Counted from the stretch's first letter, positions 1 through 6,426 are shown. The stretch is 6,520 nucleotides of DNA from Victivallales bacterium (GCA_019038735.1 JAHOYW010000046.1:1-6520); one strand, 5' to 3'. Translations and numbers: made by a program. The notes: generated by a model not told the origin, from the sequence alone.

Positions 1-1171
1 CGTATAAGGCAACGACCGGGCGCAGTCCGGCGGCGGCTAAGCCTGACGCGAATACTACCGCATGTTCCTCTGCGATGCCTACATCATAAAATTTATCAGG
101 GAATTTTTCGCTGAATTCAGTCAGTCCGGTACCTTGCGTCATTGCTGCGCTTATGACTGTCAGTTCTTCTTTTTCCTTAGCCATCTCTATCATTACTTTG
201 CCAAAGGCCTTGGAAAAGGTCAAACCGCTCTTTCCGTTGCTTTTGCCGGTCTCGGCGTCAAATGAAGACATTCCGTGAAATTTTTCAGGTGCTTCTTCGG
301 CAGGTTTGTAACCGTGTCCTTTCTCGGTGATGACGTGGATCAATAATGGTCTTGTCGGTTCACTTAATCCATCTAAAGCACGAATGAGTTTCGGCATGTT
401 GTGCCCGTCAAGAGGTCCGATATAGCGTAAACCGAGTTCTTCGAAAAATACACCCGGTAAAAAGATGCTTTTAATGTTTTCCTCAATTCTTTGAATAACT
501 TTACTGATATTATTATGACCGGGGATTTTGCGTACCATCATTTTTGCCATATTTTTGAAACGGTTGTAGCCGTGACCTGAAATAATACGGTTGAGTGATG
601 ATGGTATCGCACCGACATTTTCAGATATAGACATTTTATTATCGTTGAGTATGATGATAAGGCGGCGGGTGTTGCTGCTGATATTGTTTAGCCCCTCAAG
701 GGAAATACCGCAATTTAATGAACCATCGCCAACAACCGCGATAACATTTTCATCACTGCCTTGGCGTTCAGCGGCGACAATCATTCCTAGTGCCGCGGAA
801 ATCGCGGTGCCGGCGTGTCCGGCTCCGAATGAATCGTATTCCGATTCGTCGCGGGATAAAAATCCCAGGCAACCGTTATAAGCGCGTAAACTTTTGAAAA
901 TATCTTTTCTACCGGTAAGTAATTTATGGACATAACCCTGATGCCCGACGTCCCAGACCATTTTATCCTTTGGCAGGTCAAAGATATAATGCAAAGCGAT
1001 TGTGAGTTCAACGACTCCCAGATTAGACGCTAGATGTCCGCCCGTTTCGGCAACGGTATCAATCAGGACTTTTCTTATTTCCGCTGCCAAAGCTGGTAGT
1101 TCTTTTACAGAAAGTTTTTTTAAATCAGCCGGAGACTGAATATTGTCAAGTAAAGTTGTTTTATTTTTCAT
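1..1171 (-). CDS. dxs: 1-deoxy-D-xylulose-5-phosphate synthase, 3'-truncated by window edge
   Basis: This enzyme condenses pyruvate with glyceraldehyde 3-phosphate to DXP, the first step of the MEP isoprenoid pathway; DXP also feeds thiamine and pyridoxal synthesis. It is cytoplasmic and uses thiamine diphosphate (ThDP) and Mg2+. I translated the minus strand through all 390 codons without a stop or frameshift. Visible motifs are GGHLASNLG with His46 (E. coli His49), WDVGHQGYVHKLLTGR, the ThDP/Mg motif from GDG (148-150) to NDN (176-178), FEELGLRYIGPLDGHN, and DVGIAEEHAV with the catalytic Glu368 (E. coli Glu370). The last visible residues, RPVVALY, match the family just before the pyrimidine-domain loop. 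Usual length is about 620-640 residues, so roughly 60% is present. The ATG at 1171 puts His46 at nearly the E. coli position and no upstream ATG is in frame. No Shine-Dalgarno sequence is seen before it. It is divergent from the LolA-like gene. Confidence 0.97.
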   Translation of the reverse strand, partial: MKNKTTLLDNIQSPADLKKLSVKELPALAAEIRKVLIDTVAETGGHLASNLGVVELTIALHYIFDLPKDKMVWDVGHQGYVHKLLTGRKDIFKSLRAYNGCLGFLSRDESEYDSFGAGHAGTAISAALGMIVAAERQGSDENVIAVVGDGSLNCGISLEGLNNISSNTRRLIIILNDNKMSISENVGAIPSSLNRIISGHGYNRFKNMAKMMVRKIPGHNNISKVIQRIEENIKSIFLPGVFFEELGLRYIGPLDGHNMPKLIRALDGLSEPTRPLLIHVITEKGHGYKPAEEAPEKFHGMSSFDAETGKSNGKSGLTFSKAFGKVMIEMAKEKEELTVISAAMTQGTGLTEFSEKFPDKFYDVGIAEEHAVVFASGLAAAGLRPVVALY

Positions 1172-1215
1172 AGTATCTAAAGTAATCAATAATTTTGTTT
1201 TTACAATCACATAAT

Positions 1216-1243
1216 TTGCTTTTTTCTACTCAAGAGCTATATT
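1216..1243 (+). promoter_or_regulatory. Candidate sigma70-type promoter for the LolA-like/S41 unit
   Basis: The divergent intergenic region 1172-1285 is very AT-rich. On the plus strand a TTGCTT box (1216-1221) lies 16 bp before TATATT (1238-1243), about 42 bp upstream of the start codon at 1286. The match is modest and AT-rich DNA yields chance hits. The dxs promoter must lie in the same 114 bp on the minus strand, but I see no single convincing candidate there. Confidence 0.35.
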
Positions 1244-1285
1244 TTTTTATTGTCGATTATTAACAAAACCTAAAAAGAGGATAAA

Positions 1286-2029
1286 ATGTCAAAATTTTTC
1301 ATTGCTTTATTAACTGTTTTCTGTTTTTCCGCTGTTGCTCAGCAGGGTGCTAAACACAGTATGACTCAGGAAGTTTTGCTCGCTAAGATGGAAAAGGCTG
1401 CTGATCCGAAAGATATAGCTAAGACTTGGACAACTATGAAGATAAAACTGGAAATGTCAGTTCCTATGCAGCAGTTGACAATATCGGGGTCAGCTATATA
1501 TAAATTTCCTGATAAAAGTAAATCTATCGCGCTAATCCCCGGAATGCCGACAGTAACTCAGGTCTTTAACGGTAAGCAGGCATGGAAAGAAACGGTCGGG
1601 CTGGGTATGCAGGAAAAAACTGGTATTCAATTAGCTTTTGCCAGATTTGAATGTAAAAAAATTAATCCTGCCATGAAACTTAGTGAGGTATATGAAAAAA
1701 TTACGCTTGATCCATATTTATATAAAAAAGGAAATTTCACTTGTTATAAATTGATTTGTTCTTTGCCTGCTGAACTTAATGTTGCGCCCAGTCAAATGTT
1801 TATTGACAACAAGAACTTTTTAGTTCGCTATAGCGTCGAGAATCAGCTTACTGAAATGGGAGCTGTGCCGGTAACTATCGAATTATTAAATTATAAGATA
1901 ATTAAGGGCGTGAAGGCTCCAATGCTTATGAATATGAACATGATGGGGGTGAAGATGGTTTCCAAAATATTATCTATCAAGGTCAACGAAAAAATTGCTG
2001 ATTCTGAATTCAAATTCCCCGGTAAATAA
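1286..2029 (+). CDS. Exported LolA-like (outer-membrane lipoprotein-sorting type) protein
   Basis: A 247-residue protein with a clear signal peptide: Lys3, a hydrophobic core at 4-17, and probable signal peptidase I cleavage after AVA (residue 18). There is no lipobox, so it should be soluble in the periplasm. The rest resembles the LolA/LolB-like beta-sheet proteins common in PVC and acidobacterial genomes: a strand run with YKFPDKSK, then VFNGKQAW (93-100), a FIDNKNFLVRYSV segment (172-184), LNYKIIKGVKAP (201-212), and a terminal VNEKIADSEFKFPGK. These match the usual pattern of NGK..W, reporter-like D..., GVK.P and a final F..P. C123, C153 and C158 remain after processing. Residues 212-224 are methionine-rich. 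An AGAGG ribosome site (1276-1280) lies 5 bp before the ATG. The stop codon abuts the ATG of the S41 protease, so the two are probably one transcript and translationally coupled. The ligand or client is unknown; true LolA function is not shown. Confidence 0.75.
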   Translation: MSKFFIALLTVFCFSAVAQQGAKHSMTQEVLLAKMEKAADPKDIAKTWTTMKIKLEMSVPMQQLTISGSAIYKFPDKSKSIALIPGMPTVTQVFNGKQAWKETVGLGMQEKTGIQLAFARFECKKINPAMKLSEVYEKITLDPYLYKKGNFTCYKLICSLPAELNVAPSQMFIDNKNFLVRYSVENQLTEMGAVPVTIELLNYKIIKGVKAPMLMNMNMMGVKMVSKILSIKVNEKIADSEFKFPGK

Positions 2030-3298
2030 ATGCGGATAATTTTATTATTGGTCTTAGTTTTGCTTGCTGGCGGAAATATTTCCGCGGAGACGTCTCAAGT
2101 TCGCGCCAAACAGGTTTTGAACGAAGTCTGGAATGAAGTCGGGCATCGTCATTTTGATAAAAAATTTAAAGAAAAATATCAAAAGCTCTATAAAAAGTTT
2201 GAGCCGGTTATTTTAAAAAGCAGAAACGATAGAGGCTTGTCCAAAGAAATCAATAAACTTTTGCAGGCTCTCGGGCAAAGCCATATTGTACTTCTACCGC
2301 CGATAGCTACTAGTTTTTCAAAAGCAATGTCATCTATTCGGCGAAATACCGCACCCGGAAAAAGAAAGAAGAAAGTAGCGGATCTTCCCGCGGATATTGG
2401 AATTACTCTATCCCAAAGCAACAAGCAAATCTGTGTTGTCAGAGTCAGGCAAAACTCACCCGCTGCCAAAGCTGGAATAAAAATTGGTGATGTAATTCTG
2501 GCAATCAATAATATCACTCTGCAACCTGAAAAAAACTTATATCTAGGCTGGTCGATTATAGCTCGGGGATTATTGTCAGGACAGCCGGGTAGCAAAGTTA
2601 AAATTAAGATATTAAATGGAAAAAACATCAAACGTACTATTATTTTGACCCGGCAGATCAATGGCGAAAAATGGTTCAAATTTGGAGTATTACCTCGCTC
2701 GTACAGCGATTTCTACGCAAAGATTTTGCCGGGCAATATTGGCTATATACAGTTTAGCGCGTTTACTACGCCGATGTTGTTTCGTTTTCGTAAAGCTATC
2801 ACTGGCAAACTCCGTAATGTCAAAGCCTTAATTATTGATATGCGTGGGAATGTGGGTGGCTTGCTGATGTATCCGCCATGGCTCGCGGCATGGTGTTGCC
2901 CGGAAACGGTTCCTTTTGGTAAATTAATTATAAAAGGAACAGAACTTCAGCCGAAATCTTTTCCGCAGAAGCAGTGCTTCAAAGGTCCAGTAGCAGTTTT
3001 GATTGATAACTATTCTTACAGTTGCGCGGAAATCTTTGCCGCCGGCATGCAGGATGCTGAGAAAGCTAAACTTTTTGGAACAACAACATCCGGTAAATGT
3101 CTGCCGTCAATGTTTTTCAAGCTTCCCAGTGGATTTCGCTTGCAGACCGTTACTGGAAATATTATTCGTGCCAACGGCAAAGGAATTGAGCGTATCGGGG
3201 TAAGCCCGGATAAAAAACTTATTCTGAGTATAAAATCTTTGCGTAAAGGAAATGATAATGTCATCGAAGTAGCTAGAAATTATCTATTGAAGCAATAG
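2030..3298 (+). CDS. Exported PDZ-containing S41 family (C-terminal processing/tricorn-type) serine protease
   Basis: A 422-residue protein. Residues 1-19 form a signal peptide (hydrophobic 3-13, cleavage near ISA/ET). Residues about 20-110 are a helical N-terminal region. A PDZ domain covers about 120-208, with ADIGITL, NSPAAKAGIKIGDVILAINN and a polar beta end. The S41 catalytic core spans about 233-395: GNIGYIQFSAF, LIIDMRGNVGG (267-277), VAVLIDNYSYSCAEIFAAG, TTTSGK, and GIERIGVSPD. By alignment to E. coli Prc (Ser430/Asp441/Lys455), the matching residues are Ser331, Asp342 and Lys356, with identical 11- and 25-residue spacing, so an active Ser-Lys dyad is expected. The usual SAS after the nucleophile region reads SCA here. 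Tail-specific proteases of this class cleave envelope proteins. The start directly follows the TAA of the LolA-like gene with no independent ribosome site, which implies coupling. Substrate unknown. No long domain is missing. Confidence 0.9.
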   Translation: MRIILLLVLVLLAGGNISAETSQVRAKQVLNEVWNEVGHRHFDKKFKEKYQKLYKKFEPVILKSRNDRGLSKEINKLLQALGQSHIVLLPPIATSFSKAMSSIRRNTAPGKRKKKVADLPADIGITLSQSNKQICVVRVRQNSPAAKAGIKIGDVILAINNITLQPEKNLYLGWSIIARGLLSGQPGSKVKIKILNGKNIKRTIILTRQINGEKWFKFGVLPRSYSDFYAKILPGNIGYIQFSAFTTPMLFRFRKAITGKLRNVKALIIDMRGNVGGLLMYPPWLAAWCCPETVPFGKLIIKGTELQPKSFPQKQCFKGPVAVLIDNYSYSCAEIFAAGMQDAEKAKLFGTTTSGKCLPSMFFKLPSGFRLQTVTGNIIRANGKGIERIGVSPDKKLILSIKSLRKGNDNVIEVARNYLLKQ

Positions 3299-3344
3299 TT
3301 TTGAGATTGTTTACTGAAAAACACTGCGCGAAGCGCTTTGGAGT

Positions 3345-3366
3345 GCGCAACTCCTGTTGCGCTTTT
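3345..3366 (+). terminator. Candidate rho-independent terminator after the S41 protease gene
   Basis: GCGCAAC (3345-3351) pairs with GTTGCGC (3356-3362) around a TCCT loop, followed by TTTT. It lies 47 bp after the protease stop and is part of the left arm of the palindromic element. A competing hairpin, GGAGT (3340-3344) with ACTCC (3350-3354), overlaps it. The T tract is short, so termination may be partial. Confidence 0.5.
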
Positions 3367-3402
3367 CAATTTGAGAGACTTTTAGTTTACACATTTTAAT
3401 TT

Positions 3403-3424
3403 AAAAGCGGTACAGGGGTACCGC
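3403..3424 (-). terminator. Mirror hairpin with T tract on the minus strand
   Basis: Read leftward, GCGGTAC pairs with GTACCGC around a CCCT loop (3407-3424), followed by TTTT (3406-3403). It is the right-arm counterpart of the 3345-3366 hairpin. No leftward gene ends here; at most it would stop antisense transcription coming through the GYF/RDD gene from folD. It may exist only because the element is symmetric. Confidence 0.3.
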
Positions 3425-3506
3425 AGTCCAAGGAGCCTGCGGCTCGAAAAAGCGACTGGCATCTCTCAAAATATATAATTATGTTGAATTTTTGTAATTA
3501 GCTCAT

Positions 3507-3534
3507 TTGAAAAACTCCGTGGATGGATTAAAAT
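3507..3534 (+). promoter_or_regulatory. Candidate sigma70-type promoter for the GYF_2-RDD gene
   Basis: TTGAAA (3507-3512) and TAAAAT (3529-3534) are 16 bp apart. Transcription would begin around 3541, giving a leader of about 23 bases that contains the AAGGA ribosome site at 3551-3555, 8 bp before the ATG. This fits the gene being transcribed separately from the protease operon, beyond the palindromic element. Confidence 0.45.
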
Positions 3535-3563
3535 ATAAAGAAGCTTAATTAAGGATACGGTGC

Positions 3564-4652
3564 ATGGAATATATTATCAAAGATGTAAATGGTGAAGAAC
3601 ACGGACCTATCGACGCGGAAACTTTAGCTAAATGGGTTGATGAGGATCGTGTCCTAGCGGAAACTCAAGTCCGCAGTTCTTTGATGGCAAACTGGAAAAA
3701 TGCTGAGCATGTAGCATTTTTAGCGGAACGATTTGCGGAACAAGAGCTTCGAAGACAAAAATCCGCTACAATGGCAGAGAAGTCAGGTTCTATTTTAAAA
3801 AAAGCAAAAAGCCGTTTGTCGGACAAATTAACTCCTAAGGTTCAGTCTACATTTGAACAGAAACGCCCGCCGCAATATGCTCAAATGAAAATACGTTTTA
3901 TGGCTGGATTGTATGATCTTGTACTGATTATGCTGATTGGAATATTCCTTTACGGCATAGGGATTAGCTACGCGTATTTTCATACCGCGAATACGGATAG
4001 TTCCAAACAGGAAATTGCCGAAAAAGATAATATGATGATTCCTGTTTTGAAAGCTGAAAGAGATAGAAGAATAGAAATTGAAGGACGATTCGAGGCGGTT
4101 CGTAAAGTTCAAAAAGGTGAAGAGCTGGAAGCTTCTATAAAAGCTTTTAAGGCTGAGTTTAAAGCGGAAAAAGCAAAGAGTAAAGAAATTCGTGAAGAAT
4201 TGCATGAAAACAATATGACTGCCGATTGTCCGCCATACACTCTGGCGGATAAAAACGCCGGCTATCAGGCAAGTTCAATATGGTTGGATACTGTGACTGG
4301 TGAAAAATATATTTGCTTAAGCGGAAAAGCTGGAGCGGCACGCTGGCTGGCTAACAAGGATTTTACTAAAATAGTAACAATTTGTCTATCTGCTATGGTG
4401 CTGATTGTTTTATTCCTATATGCTTTCTGGCTTGCGTATTATTCTCAGACTTTCGGAATGTGGTTCTGGGGAATATTCATCACCAAAAGAAAAATCGGGG
4501 AAGTATATTTTTTCAGGGCATTTATCTTTACATTACTTTATCCATGCTGTTTCATATTCTCCCCATTATTCGTATATATCTTTAGACGCGGATTACACGA
4601 AATTCTTTCAGGAACTAGATTCGTCCGGGTATTCAGCAATAAAAACGCTTAA
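3564..4652 (+). CDS. GYF_2-RDD membrane protein with a large inserted loop domain
   Basis: A 362-residue inner-membrane protein. Residues 1-55 form a GYF_2 domain (YIIKDVNGEEHGPI, LAKWVDEDRV, WKNAEHV). A charged linker follows. The RDD membrane region starts at about 108 with R111 and D118 and a first membrane helix at about 113-137. The loop to the second helix is unusually long (about 139-267): a charged, probably coiled-coil stretch at about 146-216, then a compact segment at 221-263 with an AGY...SSIWLDTVTGEKYIC...AGAARW pattern. A second helix covers about 268-292, then a QTFGMWFWGIFI motif at 295-305 and a third hydrophobic stretch at 316-340, with RRGLHEILSGTR at 341-352 matching the RDD C-terminus. 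With the GYF domain in the cytoplasm, the insert would face the periplasm. RDD proteins are variously transport- or envelope-linked; the function here is unknown. It has its own promoter candidate and a good ribosome site, and converges on folD with a 14-bp gap. Confidence 0.85.
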   Translation: MEYIIKDVNGEEHGPIDAETLAKWVDEDRVLAETQVRSSLMANWKNAEHVAFLAERFAEQELRRQKSATMAEKSGSILKKAKSRLSDKLTPKVQSTFEQKRPPQYAQMKIRFMAGLYDLVLIMLIGIFLYGIGISYAYFHTANTDSSKQEIAEKDNMMIPVLKAERDRRIEIEGRFEAVRKVQKGEELEASIKAFKAEFKAEKAKSKEIREELHENNMTADCPPYTLADKNAGYQASSIWLDTVTGEKYICLSGKAGAARWLANKDFTKIVTICLSAMVLIVLFLYAFWLAYYSQTFGMWFWGIFITKRKIGEVYFFRAFIFTLLYPCCFIFSPLFVYIFRRGLHEILSGTRFVRVFSNKNA

Positions 4653-4666
4653 ATGTGTCAGATGTT

Positions 4667-5557
4667 TTAAACTTTATTCTGCATTTTGCATGCTTTTATT
4701 GTGTTCTGCATCAGCATGGCTATGGTCATTGGACCAACTCCGCCTGGAACTGGAGTTATGAAACTGGCTTTTTCGGCAACTTCGTCGAATTTGACATCGC
4801 CGACAAGACGATAACCGCGCTTGGCATCCGTGTCTTCGACCCGGTTGATACCGACATCCACTACCACTACACCTTCTTTGACCATATCCGCTGTTACAAA
4901 TTCCGGCTTGCCGATAGCGGCAATCAAAATATCCGCTTGCCGGGTGAGTTCGGGTAAATTCTTTGTTCTGGAGTGGACGCAGGTAACTGTAGCGTTCGCT
5001 CCAGCAGCTTTCTGTACCAATAATGACATCATTGGTTTGCCGACGATATTTGAGCGTCCGACAATAACCGCGTGCTTGCCGCAGGGATCAATGCCGCTGC
5101 GTTCAAGCAGAATCATTATTCCATAAGGAGTGCAGGGAAAAAATCCGTCCTGTTTGCCAATAAGCATTTTTCCGACATTACGCTCGTGAAAACAATCAAC
5201 ATCTTTGGCTGGGTCGATGGTCTCAATAACTTTTTCTTCATCTATTTGCGGGGGGGGAGGGGATTGAACGAGTATTCCGTTGATTTTAGGATCTTTGTTG
5301 AGTTTGTCAATCAGGCTCAGGACTTCCGGCATCGAAGCGTTTATGTCAAGAACGTGCTTCTCTGAATAAATGCCGAGTTCCTGACATTTGCGGTCTTTCA
5401 TATTGACATAAACTTGTGAAGCCGGGTCTTCGCCAATCAGTACTACTGCCAGTCCTGGCTGTAAATTACGGTCTCGCGCTAAGAGACTTACCGCTTTGCG
5501 ATTGTCCTCGTTGACCTCGGCTGCTATTTTTTTACCATCAATTATTTGTGCTGACAT
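4667..5557 (-). CDS. folD: Bifunctional methylenetetrahydrofolate dehydrogenase / methenyltetrahydrofolate cyclohydrolase
   Basis: FolD interconverts 5,10-methylene-, 5,10-methenyl- and 10-formyl-tetrahydrofolate with NADP+, supplying one-carbon units for purines and formyl-Met-tRNA. It is cytoplasmic and usually dimeric. The 296-residue length is typical. Tyr50 and Lys54 (YVNMK) are the active-site pair, Gln98 lies in GILVQ, and Asp121 in KDVDCFH; all four fall at the same numbers as in E. coli FolD. The cofactor loop GRSNIVGKP covers 167-175, and the signature [11 protein letters not shown] is at 268-278. Oddities: the common LPLP after Gln98 reads SPPPP here, encoded partly by a run of eight G on the plus strand, and DVDG reads DVDC. 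The ATG at 5557 has an AGGAGA ribosome site (5564-5569) 6 bp upstream. The gene is divergent from the nuclease gene and convergent with the GYF_2-RDD gene; no terminator is evident at its 3' end. Confidence 0.97.
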   Translation of the reverse strand: MSAQIIDGKKIAAEVNEDNRKAVSLLARDRNLQPGLAVVLIGEDPASQVYVNMKDRKCQELGIYSEKHVLDINASMPEVLSLIDKLNKDPKINGILVQSPPPPQIDEEKVIETIDPAKDVDCFHERNVGKMLIGKQDGFFPCTPYGIMILLERSGIDPCGKHAVIVGRSNIVGKPMMSLLVQKAAGANATVTCVHSRTKNLPELTRQADILIAAIGKPEFVTADMVKEGVVVVDVGINRVEDTDAKRGYRLVGDVKFDEVAEKASFITPVPGGVGPMTIAMLMQNTIKACKMQNKV

Positions 5558-5575
5558 GGAAAATCTCCTGAACTG

Positions 5576-5605
5576 TTGTAAATTAAACTATTATAGTAGT
5601 AATAT
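5576..5605 (+). promoter_or_regulatory. Candidate promoter for the EEP-family gene
   Basis: In the 91-bp divergent region 5558-5648, TTGTAA (5576-5581) and TAATAT (5600-5605) are 18 bp apart on the plus strand, about 43 bp before the start codon at 5649. A loose dyad lies across it, TATTA (5589-5593) with TAATA (5600-5604), flanked by AAAC and GTTT. It could be an operator or chance. Confidence 0.35.
5590..5595 (-). promoter_or_regulatory. Candidate -10 box of the folD promoter
   Basis: A perfect TATAAT on the minus strand, 32 bp upstream of the folD start and before its AGGAGA site. The expected -35 position holds only CTCAAG, a poor match. It overlaps the candidate plus-strand promoter, so the two divergent genes would compete for polymerase. 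Confidence 0.35.
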
Positions 5606-5648
5606 GGTTTAGCTTGAGAAAATTTCAACTGGCATGAGAAAATAATCA

Positions 5649-6386
5649 ATGAGATTTTTGGTTTACAATGTAGCTTATGGTACCGGCGCCCCTAATGGGA
5701 ATTCACATCGTGTTTTGACATCGCATAGATATATCAAAACACATGATAAACATTTTGAAAAAATTATAAACTTTATCAAAGAAGCCAACGCTGATATCAT
5801 TGGTTTAGTAGAAGTTGATACTGGCTCCTACCGTACTGACCAAATGAATCAGGTTAAAAAAATAGCCAAACACTTAAATCATTTTCATATTTGCGATACT
5901 AAATACGGTAAAAATTCGCTTTTGCGCAAAATACCTTTTTTACGCAGTCAGAGCAACGCTATTTTGACTGCTTTTGAAAATGATGAGTCAAAATTTCACT
6001 TTATGCCGCGAGGTATGAAAAAACTCGTTATTGAGAGTAAAATCAATAATGTCAGCTTTTTTCTAGTTCATCTTGCCCTGACGAAAAAAGTTCGTCAAAT
6101 ACAATTGCGCTATCTGGAAAAACTTATTCCCAAAGGTGAGCATGTGATTGTCGCGGGGGACTTCAATACAATGCAGGGAAGCGGTGAATTAGATCGTCTC
6201 ATGGATAAATGCGGTCTAAGGAACGCGAACAGTGAAAATCATGCTACTTATCCGGCATGGGGTGCTCAGAAAGAACTTGATTATATTTTATGTTCTGAAA
6301 ATGTAGAGATAAGTGCCTTTGAGGTTTCAAAAGTAAAATTTTCCGATCATCATCCACTAATTATGGAGTTCGAGATTAAAGAGTAA
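5649..6386 (+). CDS. Endonuclease/exonuclease/phosphatase (EEP) family hydrolase
   Basis: A 245-residue protein of the Mg2+-dependent DNase I/exonuclease III-like superfamily. The whole catalytic set is visible: Asn7 (LVYNV), Glu55 (DIIGLVEVD), His141 (FFLVHLAL), Asp171 and Asn173 (VIVAGDFN), Asp211 (ELDYIL), and Asp233/His234 (FSDHHPL). The GSYRTDQMNQ segment (59-68) after the Glu motif also looks subfamily-conserved. There is no signal peptide or membrane segment, so it is probably cytoplasmic. The superfamily covers DNA-repair nucleases, RNases, sphingomyelinases and phosphoinositide phosphatases; sequence alone does not choose among these and the substrate is unknown. The start codon lacks a clear Shine-Dalgarno sequence (only GAG about 10 bp upstream). 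The ATG is still the natural start because Asn7 must lie near the N-terminus. The gene stands alone, divergent from folD, and ends 48 bp before a bidirectional hairpin. Confidence 0.9.
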   Translation: MRFLVYNVAYGTGAPNGNSHRVLTSHRYIKTHDKHFEKIINFIKEANADIIGLVEVDTGSYRTDQMNQVKKIAKHLNHFHICDTKYGKNSLLRKIPFLRSQSNAILTAFENDESKFHFMPRGMKKLVIESKINNVSFFLVHLALTKKVRQIQLRYLEKLIPKGEHVIVAGDFNTMQGSGELDRLMDKCGLRNANSENHATYPAWGAQKELDYILCSENVEISAFEVSKVKFSDHHPLIMEFEIKE

Positions 6387-6426
6387 TATTTATTTTGATT
6401 TCACAAAACTGAAATAACCAAGGGAC

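Larger units (their letters stand above)
3299..3471. repeat. Two-fold symmetric palindromic element (REP-doublet/REPIN-like or MITE-like)
   Basis: This intergenic element begins at the base after the protease stop codon. Its left arm (3299-3366, 68 bp) and right arm (3403-3471, 69 bp, read on the minus strand) have the same order of parts: a TTTTGAGA terminus, a first hairpin (3326-3336 left, 3433-3445 right), a TTGGA(G/C)TG linker, a second 7-bp-stem hairpin with a 4-base loop (3345-3362 left, 3407-3424 right), and TTTT. The inner 30 bases of the arms match at 23 positions, and two stem pairs differ by compensatory changes. The AT-rich centre 3367-3402 carries a further TTTGAGAGA at 3370-3378, inverted to 3462-3470. 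I see no convincing target duplication and no ORF. Inverted pairs of palindromic units are the organisation of REPINs mobilised by RAYT transposases, but no transposase is in the window, so that assignment is inference. I see no second copy in this window. Confidence 0.75.

Noticed and set aside
787..1011. A 74-codon minus-strand open frame within dxs
   Set aside because: It is in a different frame from the intact dxs reading, which carries all the family motifs.
2188..2679. A 163-codon open frame on the minus strand inside the S41 protease gene
   Set aside because: It is antisense to the PDZ region of a well-supported protease, resembles no family I know and has no ribosome site of note; it is a shadow.
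3828..4205. A 125-codon minus-strand open frame opposite the GYF_2-RDD gene
   Set aside because: It is the antisense of the Lys/Glu-rich loop, giving a Phe-rich low-complexity product typical of shadows.
4653..4666. Shared terminator between the convergent GYF_2-RDD and folD genes
   Set aside because: The gap is only 14 bp and I find no convincing hairpin with a T tract in it or just beside it.
4382..4957. Several plus-strand open frames over the 3' end of the GYF_2-RDD gene and folD
   Set aside because: They are out of frame with or antisense to confident genes and show no family similarity.
5250..5257. Phase-variable on/off switch in folD
   Set aside because: folD is normally essential or nearly so and the frame is intact; one sequence gives no evidence of length variation.
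5613..5628. Palindrome-like TTGAGAAAATTTCAA in the folD/EEP intergenic region as an operator or an end of the TTTTGAGA element
   Set aside because: Only the outer four bases pair and no hairpin arms follow; the AT-rich context explains it.
5634..5645. A leader mini-ORF (ATG AGA AAA TAA) just before the EEP gene
   Set aside because: Only three codons, no ribosome site and no attenuator structure; such short frames are expected by chance.
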